Position numbers and translations under genes: made by a program. Below, piece after piece: positions 23,621-36,600 of a DNA stretch of 64,000 nucleotides. The stretch covers positions 103,562,684 to 103,626,683 of the forward strand of contig NW_026555331.1 in the NCBI RefSeq assembly GCF_014898055.3, given 5' to 3'. Every line of letters starts with the position of its first letter. The stretch's first letter is position 1. Origin of the DNA: Talpa occidentalis. Lineage: Eukaryota > Chordata > Mammalia > Eulipotyphla > Talpidae. The notes under the pieces are model-generated. The model worked only from the letters and a program-made list of their open reading frames with translations, was not told where the DNA came from and did not search any database.

Positions 23621-26600
23621 GAAAGAGCTCATGAAATCAGAAGTGCCTAGGGTCCGTGAAAGTCAGAATGCAGTGCTGGGTGTGTGTGATGCTTTGGAGA
23701 GCAAATGTGACCCACTGTGGATGCTGATCTTGCTCACCTGTTTGTCCTTCTGTTCACTGATTCATTGATGATTGATGCATCTCTTTCAAGAACTGTGGGT
23801 GTGTACAAAGCACTCCAGGAAAATCACACACACACACACACACACAGTGATAGGAGACTGAGGTGAAATGTACAGACTAAGGGCAGGAAGCCTGGGTTTT
23901 GTTTCTGTTTCCTCCCTGTTTCTGGGCAGGATCTGCTTCACCTCTCACCTATGTGCAGTGAGGATCTCTTATACTTTGCTTTACAACTAGTTTTTAATCC
24001 CACCTATAATTTGAAGAGGGTCAAAAATATATAGCAATGCTCTCTATTGCTATTTATTTTTTTATCTTGTTTTCCTCTCTCCTTTAAATGACTCTAAAAG
24101 CATAATGAAATATAATGGAAAAATATTAAATAAGAATTCTCTTGAACATTAACTCATAATCCTTATAAACCAAGAGTAAGCAATGGGGCAGAATGCAAGT
24201 CTCAAATGCAGGCGCAAAGTGTTTGTTGTCTTAGGTGAAACTTGATAGGTGGCAAAGTTATTTTTAGGGAATAGGGGCTATTTTTATCTCTCTTTTTTAA
24301 ATTCTCTGTAGTGAAAAATTCTCATTTCATCATCTGCATAACAAAGTAAGTGCCCCGTCCTAAAAACCCTATAATCTTTATCTCTTCTCTTGTACAGCAT
24401 CTACAACCTGCCTCTCAGAGAGGCCAAAGCACAGCAGTGAGAATTGCCTAAAATTTCAGCCTTGAAGCTACTTAAAAAAAAAGTTAAAATATTTCAATTC
24501 AATTCAATTAGCAAATTTATAATAACCAAGCGACTAAATTACACCTTAGAATTTATCATGCCAAACATAATACTTTTTAAATGTACATGTTGGTGCCTTT
24601 TGAATAGTAAAAGGCATTGTGTTCCACATTTTACCATGTTTTTCTTTTTATTATCTTTAAAAAGGGAACAAAATTGTCTGCTGTGTGTGTTTTTTAAACA
24701 TGTCTAGCTTCTACCTCTAACATGAAGCTGTTGTGAAGATGAAGTGATTTAATCCATGGGAAAGTGTATTTTTAAATGAGAACTATAGTGTCTAAAAAGA
24801 GTTGATCTTTCCATTAATAAGTTACCACTGTTTGTTCTCATGAAGCCAGTGCATACAGAGTCATTTTCAACTCTCCTTGCTTGTTTTTTATATGACTTTC
24901 TTATTTGTGTTCTAGAAAGTGATTTATTAGGCGGGACCTGTGTTAGAGAGAGGAAGAAAGTAAGAAATGACAGCTTTTAAAATTTAAGGGAAGTGTGAAC
25001 CTATTTTTCATGATTAAAAAATTAAAAATCCATTTTAGATTATATTCTTATTGTCTTCATAGAACCCATAAAGTGCTCCAAAAGTGCATTCAGCTCAGTT
25101 TTACATTATTTTAAAAATTCCATCTATGGCAAAACTTTTTTGTGGACTTCCTATAATGTCTGATTCGTTACTTTTACTTCTTGTTTTTTAAAGGATTACA
25201 ACCACAGTGGTTTAAGTTCATTTCAGTATTGTTTGAGTTTGGTCATTTTTCACCTCCTTCAGCCCTACTGGCAATTCTGAAATATATTTCTTTCTTTCTT
25301 TGTGATGCTCCTACAGGAATTTGTAAGTGTCTGGGTTCGAGATCCTAGGATTCAGAAGGAGGATTTTTGGCATTCTTATATTGACTATGAGATATGCATT
25401 CACGTAAGTACATGGTCCACAGCTCACAGCAATCGTGGTGATTTTCATTTATTTATTTATTTATTATTTCAAGATTTATTTATTTATTTATACAAGCACT
25501 GGGTACAGTCAGAAGCGCAGGAGGGTGAGAGAATTCACCAGAGCCAGAGCAGGGAGCAGAACAGGCAGAAGGACCGAAGTACACTGCTGAGGGGAGCAGC
25601 GGGCGGCAGGAGAGGTCTGCGCGCCATGTGGGACCCTCCTCTGGTGGCCGGGGAGCTGCCGGGGATCGAACCTGCGCTGCAGAGGCTGCGGGCAGCTTCG
25701 CAACCCAGCGCTCAACCACTGCGCCACCGGGGAGGCCCTCGTGGTGATTTTTAGGGAGCATCCTGGATGGGGCAGTCTGGTTTACTTTCAAATGAAATTT
25801 GTAAAAATTTTCCTAATTCAAACAACCAAATTTGAATGCTTGCATCTTAAATGAAGTAGTTTTCTAAATTACTTTAGAAGATGTTTTCTTAAGTTGAGAA
25901 ATTATTTTAATTATTTACTATAACTTTGTTAATATTAATATTTCCATGTTTATTGCCTTTATGTACAAAGATGTGAATACATCTAAAATTCACAGTTAAA
26001 GAGTATTTATAGCTCATTAAAGATATTTCTTTATGATTTGTTATCACATAATGCTGGATAGTATACTGAACGATAAATCTTAAATTTTGAGAGGATATAA
26101 GCTTCCCTAGAAAAGTGATGTGCAATGTTTTCTATATAGAATGGGGAAGTAGGAATGAATATGTGCAATTACCTATATGTGCCTTAGTCTAATCTGATTA
26201 TCATAAATAAATAACTAAAAAATGATGTATTTTATTTGGGAAAAAAACTGATTCGTCATCTTTTGAACAGGGTCAGGTCATGTGCAGCTTTCAGTGATCA
26301 TCTTAACAAGGTTCTACATCTTTCTTTGCAAAAGGCCAGGCAGTAAATATCTGTAGTTTTGTGGGCCTTTACAGTCTCTTAAGAGACCACTCAATTCTGC
26401 TGTTGAAGGATAAAAGTAGCCATAAACAATATGCAAATGAAGACTGTAATTGTGTTCCGATAAAACATAGTTGGTGAGGACATGTAGCAGGCCGGACTGG
26501 GCCCCTAGGCTGTGGTTTATTGGCCCTGATATTGAAGGTGGTCACTTTCCCCACTTGATTTAGTTCACACTTTTTCAGATTTTATCTGTGATTCCTTAGC

Positions 26601-29600
26601 ACAAGTACAGTATAATTTAGCCTTTACTCTTCCAATTGTATGTAACTACACAGTGGACACCCAAACATTGGCCATCATGATGTCCTTTTATTTCTGTCTT
26701 CCCTTTTTTCTTTCAAGTTTCCCTAACTTTAGAGAATAAACAAAGTAGAAATTAAAAACTGTTTTTTTTGAAAGATTTTTTAAATTTATTTATGCATACT
26801 GGGGTATAGGCCAGAGGTACTGGGGCGTGGGGTGGTGAGAGGATTCACCAGAGACAGAATGGGGAGCAGAACTGGTGGATCTACTGAAATACACTGCTGA
26901 GGGGAGCAGTGGGCAAGACAGGAGAGGTCTGCTGCGCCATGTGGGTTAACTCTCTGGCCGGGGATCAAACTCATGCTACTATGGCTGGTGGTACCTTGAG
27001 AGCACTGAAGCTTTAAGCCCTGTGTCACCAGGGAGGCCCTGCAGAACTTTTTTTTTTTTTTTTTTTGATGATTGTGTTGAAGGTTGTTGCCAGGGTCAAC
27101 CCAGCATTTTGATTTTGTTAATAGTTCTACCAGAGATTCATAAAGTGTGGAAAATTATGAAGTGACTACATCCAGCTAAGCATTTGAAAATGAATTGAAA
27201 TTCTTTTGTTGCCTTTTAACTTCCTGTAAAAAAAATTAGGAATCCTTATCACACACTTTTTGGTAGGCATGAAATTTAATTATCCTCAGAGTTAATGAAA
27301 GTATACATTCTTCTCTGCTATGTAATTAGTAGGGTGTAAATTCAAACATGTTCTCTTGAGCCAGAAATGATGGGTTCCACAAATTTGGTGGTATTCTGGC
27401 ATTTCTTTGAAATGCTAATTGACAATAAAGAAATCTTGTTTTGTTTGATAGTAGAAGCAATAAACAGATAACAGATTTAGAGAAATTACTCCATGAGTGT
27501 TCTCAGTATAGTCTGATCCTGATGAGGCTTTCTCCTGTTGTTGTATGATTAGGAGTGGATGGGACTGGAATGTTCTAGTAACCTCCTCAGAGCTATACCC
27601 ATGGAGTTTTGCAGGTAGAGAAGCTGCTGTTTAACTTACTTAAATTAATCTCAAGGGAAATGATATCAGGTTCCTGAAATCTTAGCATTTCCTTGGAACT
27701 CTAAAATAGTGGACAATAGCTGGGTAGTCCATCACATATAAATTCCACTGAACTTGAAAGAATTATAGAGAGACTTTAGTCTGATGTAGGCACCAGAAGA
27801 ATTTCTAGTTACTGACATCCAAAATGATTCAGAACAGAGAAATTAAAGGGAATTGCAGTTAACCCAGTCTGTGTCTAGGGTGTCAGGAGTCTCCCTGCTG
27901 TAGACTGGTGATCTCCAGGGAGAGAGCTCTGAGAACTAGCTGCCCAAGCCTCGTTAGGGCACTAATCTTGGAGTAAATGGCCTGCTGGCTTAGTCCCCAA
28001 GGATTACATTAGAATGAGGCCCTGGTATGCTTTGATATCCACACAGAATGGTATTGGGTCACAGCCTCCGTCCAGCTTGTTTTGCTGTTATATTGTCAAA
28101 GATTGATGGGGTGTAGACCAATAGCTTCTTAAGGGCTCAGTCTCTTCAATTCTCTGAATCCTGGGGTTTTCTGAATATTATGAAGTTCAGGTGTACCAGG
28201 AATCATGCCATACATTTCGCGGGAATGGTTTAAGAACTAATGTACATAATCACTTAGATTTCCCCAGGAAAACAACGGCTGGGTGCTTAAATGGTGGAAT
28301 AATGACAGTTTTTTAAATAATACAAATCTTGAAGATAAAAAATTTTTGTTTGACAATATAAACATGAAATCAAATTTTGAAATAGAGCAAATAGACATCC
28401 TTTTACAAAACCAAGAGGCAAATTATTTTTGAGTCTCTTGTCTTACCCAAAGGAGAAGCAAATGTATTTGCTAGTCTTATGTTTACCCACAGGAGAAGGA
28501 TTGCAGTTCTCCTTAGGATGGGGACTCTCTAGGTGGCTTTCTCCAAGTATGCCTTAGGGTAGCTGGAAGGAAACCAACATCTAGTAACTAATAATAATAT
28601 TAACAGGTAACACTTGCTAGCTGCTTATTAGACCTTACAACCACTCTGTGGAGTAAGGGTACACTGTTTCATCCATGGTTTACCAGTCAAGAAATTGGAG
28701 CTTCAGGTGACTTGCTTTTAGCAGAACTAGGGCTGAAATTTGTCCCTCCTCACCTCCGCCCTACCAAGTGGATGCTTGTCCCCTCTGCCAAGCCTCTCTC
28801 GAACTCAGATCACACTCCCTTTCTCATCTCACTTAGAAAGGAAATGATACACTCTTTTTAAAAAGTGATTTCAGGATTCCTGGTGATTGTGTGGTCTTCA
28901 GCAATGCAATGTCAAGGACAGATGGCTTCTGTGATGTCATGTCAAGGTCATGAGAAGGTATCTCTAACCCCCAAAGTTTCCTCCAGCTACATGGATGGTA
29001 GCTGGATTGTGTTAAAAGGCAACAAATGATACTTAGGGTTTGTTTCATTTTTGTGACTCATCTTTGAAAGGAATGTAATAGAACAGGGGGCTGCTTCGGG
29101 TCCCAGGGAGTGGCCAGGTCATGTCTTGCCCCGCGACAGCACAGCTCATTCATGTCATCCCAGCTGACTTCTGGGCTGTTGTATTGATGGATCATGTGCC
29201 AGGTTTCAGAATCAGGCATAGCTACAAATATGCTTTTCGTTGTTTAAATCCTACTTGAAATCAATCTTGGGACCACATATTGAATTATTGATATAAGAAA
29301 AACATTTTTTTCCCTCAAGTGAGACTCATAATTTCCTTTTTCTCTAAACAGACTAATAGCATGTGTTTTACCATGAAAACATCATGTGTACGAAGAAGAT
29401 ATAGAGAATTTGTGTGGCTGAGGCAGAGACTCCAAAGTAATGCACTGCTGGTGTAAGTGATTTTTTTTTTTAAAGAGTATATTGAGGAGATTATTACATT
29501 CAATATTTAATAGTTGACATGCATCAAGATATACAAATATAGACGTTCTTGATTGCAATTACAGCTTTGGTTTTGTAGCTGTTACATCTAAGTTTGAAAC

Positions 29601-32600
29601 TGATCGCTCGAATTCTACCACCTTTTATGAGTATTGCTTGGAAAAGTACTGAGAAATGTTTTAAATAGGTTTCTCTAAGTTAATTGATTTGCTCATCCCC
29701 TTATTATATTTGTAATATATGTAACTATATTGTAGTTTTGTGATAATTATTAATATGCATAATTTGCTTGGTAATAATAACTCTGGGGGTTTCTATAACT
29801 AACTTCCTTTGCTTTGATGATTAAACACATTTTATTTTCTTTTTCATAAGACAACTGCCAGAACTGCCATCTAAAAACTTATTTTTCAATATGAATAATC
29901 GCCAACATGTAGATCAACGTCGACAGGGTTTGGAAGATTTCCTCAGAAAGTAAGTATGCAGAAATGCTTGTGGCCACACAGGGATGTGAGCAGTGTGCTT
30001 TGCAAGAGTTGTGTGACCTGTGATGGTGTGTGTTGGGGGGAATATGACATTCCTGAAATGCTAATAATCAGCCCAGCAGTTCATTTCCTATATTAGAGCG
30101 CCATCTTGTGGTTCACATCATAGGTGTCTATTTGGGACCAAATCTAGAAAGTAAACAATGAATTAATTGAATCAGAATATCATCCCTTAAAGTATAAAGT
30201 AGATCCAAATTACTTGGGAGTTTAGTTGACTAAAGTAAAATTTTCCAGGAAATAAATGTGCCTTATTAAAAGGCACTTATTAAAAACTGTCTTCATTCAC
30301 AAAATTTAGCTCTGAAAGACCAAATCAGTTCTACAATGGATGACTGATGCCCTCTGGATGCCTTTATATGAATAGTTTACTCTTTGGAGGGAATGATTAT
30401 AAGGGAGTATTTATTGGCATTTGAATAGTTTCAATAGGTTATTCATTCTGGATTACTACATGATGGTATGTACTGCAGTTAAAGTAACTTGGATTCACGT
30501 CACTATAATTTTTCACACTCTTTAGAATGCTACAGTATCTATCCCATAGAACAGCACATATGTTTGCTCACATTCTTTGATGTCAGGCTGCCTGGGTTCA
30601 AATCTGACTGGAGGCTCGGGCAAGTCTTTTATAAAATGGGCTTAATGATAGTACTTAATTCGTAAGGTTGTTGAGAGGATTAAGTGAGTTAATAAATACA
30701 AAGCATGTGCAGCAATGTCTGGTATATAATATGTACTACCTAAGTACTGGCTTTAGTAGTTTAATGCACTTAACAAGTGAAATCATGTTATACCAGATTT
30801 TTCAAATGCCCTATTTTATAGATAAAGAAATAAGGTGGGTGATAGGACTAGTTAGTGCAGGTCTAGTCTTCTGAACTATCTTTTTCTGCTTGCTTCAGGA
30901 TCTGAAGTAATCTCTTTTTGAGTTCACCAAATGGTACCTTAGAACTGGCCAGAAATAATGCACTAGCTTCTCACCACACCCCTCACTCCTGAGAGATTTG
31001 GGTATGACGTATATATATGAATATTGACATTTATTTCTATTAGATCAGTAGAATGCTTTCCTCTGAAGGTGTTATGGAGGCAGGTAGAAACATCCAAGAT
31101 TAAAAATTGGGGGATGGGGGAAGAAAAAGAAGCCAGAGGTAAAATGATAGGTGATCAGAAAAACAGATTAACCCAGCTAACTCCTTGGAAAACATCAGAG
31201 TGGTATCATTTTGGGTGTCACAGCCACGAGAGAACAAAGACTTGGTCAGTTTTGTCCTGCCCTTTCCTCCCGAGGATAGCTCCAGTTTTAATTGTCCCCT
31301 GTACGAGACCCAGGTGGTTGATGGCCTTGCTCTTAAGATGTGGTCCCTGCTGCCTGGCGTGCAGTGAGGCTGTCGCTCCAGATGCTGCCCGGGGAGGCTG
31401 CAGATTGGCCATTGCCAGTGAGGCCTAGATGGGGACAGCCAGTCTTGCTGTCGCTGTCAGCACTGGGGAGCTGCTTGTCTGCTGGACGGAAGTCTTACTT
31501 AGGTCAGAGGGCAGCACGTGCCTCTGTATTTATGTGCTAGTTAAGCATGGAGCATGTGTTTTTGACCAGGAATAACTTCATTGTTTTCAATACGACCTTT
31601 CCTTCCATAGTTGAGCTACCAAATAAATGACTGAGTATCATTCTGTGCAGTGGGGTCACGCCGGCATTAGGTTATTTTTTTTTGCATATGTTGTCATTTG
31701 ACTGTTTGCTGGTTGAATTTGATGCAGATGACAGAGTAGAAAGTGTCCTGGGTCTGGAGTATGAGCAGGGATCCAGGTCTCCCATGCATCTTAGATTCTG
31801 ATTTTTTTCAGGCTCTATAACCTTGTAAAAGTCACTAAAGTCTTTTAAGCCTTGGTCTGCTAGCAGAGTGCCCTCCTGTCGCTCATGGGTTGCCATCCTC
31901 ACTGGTTGTTGGTATCGTTCTGATGGTGGCTCGGGAAGGGCTCTATTCAATATATTTATTAAGTGGCTCCTTCAGACCCTGCTGGGTTCTGGAGATAGAG
32001 GGCTGCACAATGTGGACTCAAGTTCTTGTGTTCTGGAGCTTCCACTGCAGTGGCGATGCACGGTATGTAATTCAGGGCATGACGAGATTCACTAAACTGG
32101 ATCTGGATCACATCCAGAAGCCACATCATGGAGCAGACCCTGAGTTCTCCTGTGGTGTTTTTGTTCTACTTTGGTAGGTAAACATATGCCTTCAAACTGA
32201 TGAGCTTTATATTAAAAACAAAAGCTGGTGGTTCTCTGTGGCTTGGACCTGATCTAAGCAAGGAGTCTTATACCATATCACATGGCTGTAGTCAGGCCTG
32301 ACCTAAGCCTTGTTTCCCCACTCCATTCTGTGTCCCTCAGATTCTCACACACAACTCCCCTGTTCTTTGTCCAGTTTCTGTATAAGTGGTAACCTTACAT
32401 GTCTTTGCCCCTGGTATACTCTCCCTGTCTTCGTTTCTCACACACCTCCCTTCTGTCCCCCTGCACAGTACCCCCACCCCTAGCCCAAAGCCACTATGGG
32501 AATCTGGGTGCCACCTGCAACTCAGACACCTCAGTGCCGCGGCCTGACCTCTGTTAAATGTCTTCTTGGGGCCCCACTCTTTACCCATGAAGTAGAGCTA

Positions 32601-33521
32601 CACCAGTAGCCTTCACTGCGCTCATTGTACAATGCTTTGGGAACTTGTGAGGAAAGACAACACGGCATTAAAATGTGAAATGTGCTTGCATTCTAGCTAT
32701 TTAGCATATATTTAAAAATGTTTTTTTCTATAAGTTTTGAATCAAGAACATCATTTGTATTCAACCTCCAGAAACGGCGCCACCTCTGTGCACATGCGTG
32801 TGTGTGTCCAGTATGATTTCTTTTCATTTTTAGGTCAGTTGTGAAATAATACATATTTAATAGCAAAGTACATATCCAGGCCAATTCACAGAGGAATTAG
32901 AGAGGAATTGGTTCTTTGACTAGGTGCCAAATAAGAATAATTTATACCATTTAATGAACATTTGCTGTATGTTTAGCTTTTTACATTTTTACCAAATACC
33001 TCTAACAATTCTAGGGGTTGGATGTTTACTCAGTTTTATACACAAGAGAATTGCAGGGAAGGTGGAGGAACTATATTAATCTTAGGAACCAGCCAATTTA
33101 TAATTAGCAGAACTCTTCAATGCTGGCTAAATTTGGCCAGTACAATGGTGATATTTTTCTATTGTATTAATTTTTCCTCAATCTTGGCCATAATTTTCCT
33201 TTCGGATACCCCCCTGTCCCAAGTCTAATTATAAACTGAAAGTTACTTCTATCAACAGTTATGGTAAAGGAAAGTTAAAGACTAAAATTATAAGTTCTTT
33301 TGGTAAGTCTCTAACTCTGAATTAATGTTAAGCATTCCTATTAATTTTTTAATTTGATCGACATCAGGAACAGAAGCTAGCTTTCCTTCCTTACTGAATG
33401 AATCCCATTAATCTAACTGTATTTTTACAACGTAGACCTTTGTATTACGGTTTAGTATTTCTTAGAAATTTAAGGAATTTTTTTACAGGAGGATCTCACT
33501 GTAAAACTACAGCTAGTTTTA

Positions 33522-33602
<81 letters not shown>

Positions 33603-36600
33603 CTCCTTTATAACTCCTTGTGTTCAATAGAGGGCGCCATAGCACACATCATGAATGTCTTCAGTGAAGATTTGTAGGTTTTATTTTTTGCTCATGGTGA
33701 GAGGTAAACAGGCTGAGTTAATTTTTTCTCCCTACATGAAGCTGCTAGCCTTCCACACTCTATCCACATGTCTATATTTATCCTTATATTGTGTGCTGTA
33801 GACCTAGGGTTTCCTTAGTTAGGATTAAACGGTTCTGCATAGCTATTTATTGTTCTTAATTGAACCAATATATAATACACCTAATAAAATCATGTGGAGG
33901 AAAACCAGATTTTCAACTTGTGTAATTCAGAGGAAAAACAGGTTTTCCTATAAAGTTTTGTGTAAAGTTATAATGGGGGAGGAATAACTTTTGACTCATG
34001 TTGTAAATATCTTTTCAGAAATTCCTTTAAAATCCTAGAGACTAGTTTTTATTCCTTTTATAAAGCCTTGAACATTATATACATTTATTTTTATGGCAGT
34101 TTAATTTAAAAAATGGCATTTTGTTGACTTTTACATAATAATCTTTATGTTTGAAGTTGATTTTCTGCTACTAGATTTGTTCGGTGTGGAGACAAGTGTG
34201 AGTCAGGTAGAAAAAGGCCTTGATATGATGAGGATGGCAGTCATAGTTCTTACTGATATATACAGTAAATCAGATATTAATTAAAATGAGCTAATTATGC
34301 TGACCGAACCAGTTGGGAAAATGCTAATAATTTTGTAATTTTAATTTCGGAATGAAATATATGACTAAAAATAAAAAGCACAGATACTTTTTGTTGTTGT
34401 CTATATCCATGGCCATGGTGGCATAAATTTAGCTAATGACACCAAGGAAACAAACCCAACATGGTGCCCAGCAGATACACGATGCTTGCTTGAACTCTGA
34501 GCCTGTGCGCGTGTTCATGGTCCCTCCCCAGCCACATCTCTCTCTAACTGGCAGTGCCTAGCTCCCCATTCTTTTTTCACCTGGGTGTCCTCCAGGTGGC
34601 AGTATTAAGCAGATAACACTGGAAAATAATGAGTCTAATGTACAGTAAAATTGGAAATTGAATTATAGCTCAAGAAAAAGGACAGTAGCCTTGAGGTCCC
34701 GATCAACCTGGACTCTGATCACTTTTGTTGGCTGTACCCATGTGTTAGGTTACTCGCAAGTTAATAACAGCGTGTGAGCAGTTCAAGGCTCAGTAGAATT
34801 GCTTTAGACATGAAATAAAGCGAAAATGAATTTGTGTCCAATATCATTGGCATTAGTGCTCATTACTTTTGTGGTGTAATGCCTCGAACCATCTAAAATC
34901 AATTTTAAAGATTACCCATTATTTTATAAAGAAAATAAAACACATTTCCAACAGAAACAAAGCAGTAAGTGTAATCCTATGAACAGTTACTGTGTGTGGC
35001 TGGCAGGAAACCACTGACAGAAGGACACAGGAAACACTCCGTTCAAACTTCACAGCAAAATGCGAGTTAATATTAATGGGTCGTTGCTATATAAATCTTT
35101 TCTTGATTTGAAGTATTTAAAACAAGAGTGGTAAACATTTGTAAATGTAGAAAATAAATCTCAAAGAGTAGTAAAAGGGATTTACTACTTTACTACTTGT
35201 ACTTGGTAAATTAATCTTTACCATGTGATTCCCTGTGATCTTCTGGGAGAGCCTAGGGCAGAGGACATGGAGGAGGGGGAAGTATTTAGCTGCTTAGCTT
35301 GAGATTTTACCTTTTAAAAAGCACAAAGGCTTCTCTTTTCCTTTTGGTAACCCAGTCAAGAATACTTTCTCACCCTGTATTTGTAAGCCTTTAACATAAG
35401 CAAAGGGAACGATTCGACTTTGGTTTTATATGATGCATTTTTAGACGGTTGCCTTCTTGAAGAAATAATTGTTTTAGTTTGAAGAAAAGGAAGTATTCTA
35501 ATGACCTTGGGTTTAAAGAAATTGGTATGAATGGCCAAAACATACTTACTTTTCTAATTACTCGTTTAAAAATGCAGAGTATAATGTAAGCCTCATAAGG
35601 TCTGAGATACATGATTTGTTTTTTTTATTTTTCCATAGATCTCTGAAAATCCCATGTTGGGCAAAACTTTAGTTGGGTTTTAGTGTTCTAGTTTTGTCCC
35701 CTACGTGTTGTCTTAATGCTATTTAATTATGGATCTATTAATATGGACTGAACTATCATATATCAAACTTTGTTATGAAGATAAAACCAACTTTTATTTA
35801 ACTATGAGTGTACTTTGTCTTGGTTTCCTATTCTAAGACATATATTTTAAGGAAGAAAACACTCAATAATAGTAATAAATGCAAATTTTGCTCTAGGGTA
35901 GTTTTTAATCTTCTATGTAGTTCTAATACTCGAGTAGAAATTTGTACAATCTTTGTAAACTTGGATCTTGAGCGTGGGAAGGATAGTATGTACTTATCAC
36001 AAGACTTCAGATTTTAATTACATACATGGTAAAATTGGCTGAGAGCAATTTTACTTGTTGGCTCATTTTAACACAGATATGCAGCATTGCTGAAGATTTT
36101 TGAGAAATTTCCAGCTGATTTTCAATATTCGAAAATGGCCACTTCTCAACTGAGCCCTTGTAAACTTGTTCATAAGCTTCCTTGTAAAGTTTTAAAATGT
36201 GAAACATGCTGAGAAATGTATTGACTTTTAAATATAATTTTAATAGTAGTTGAAAGTTTTGATGTCTCATGACAGCCAAGCCAGTAAAGATCACAGAAGT
36301 GACGTGCTGCTTGGCAGTAAATTTTTTTAAAAAGTAGCATAAATTTCTCTGACTATATAAGCAAAATATTTCCATAATTAATCCACATGGTCATAACAGA
36401 TGGTTAAATTGAAGAAATGTCCTTGAAGTTATTCTTTTAACAGATGTTCTTAACTATTAGCTTCATGTTTTTACTCACCTAAATTTCCAAATAATTGAAT
36501 AAAAGTTAACATATGCTTTCATCCCTTTAATAGGCAGAGTCTGTAATTGATGAAAAGTTTGCTATAGTAGAGAAATGACTTCGGTGGCACATTACTCTGT

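Larger units (their letters stand above)
9999..25316 (+). other. SNX10 intron after first coding exon (15.3 kb)
   Basis: Phase-0 intron, GTATGT to CTACAG. It is filled with SINEs (10268, 11819, 12657, 18780, 21836), L1 pieces (15600-16100 plus strand; 17940-19310 and 22320-22720 minus), L2, MIR and GT/CA microsatellites. No alternative coding exon was recognised. Confidence 0.85.

Noticed and set aside
25302..25754. 150-codon frame through the SNX10 exon
   Set aside because: Only 25317-25403 is exon; the rest is intron and SINE read-through.
31024..31540. Possible gene in the GC-richer part of the SNX10 intron
   Set aside because: Overlapping frames on both strands, no recognisable product, no paired splice sites.
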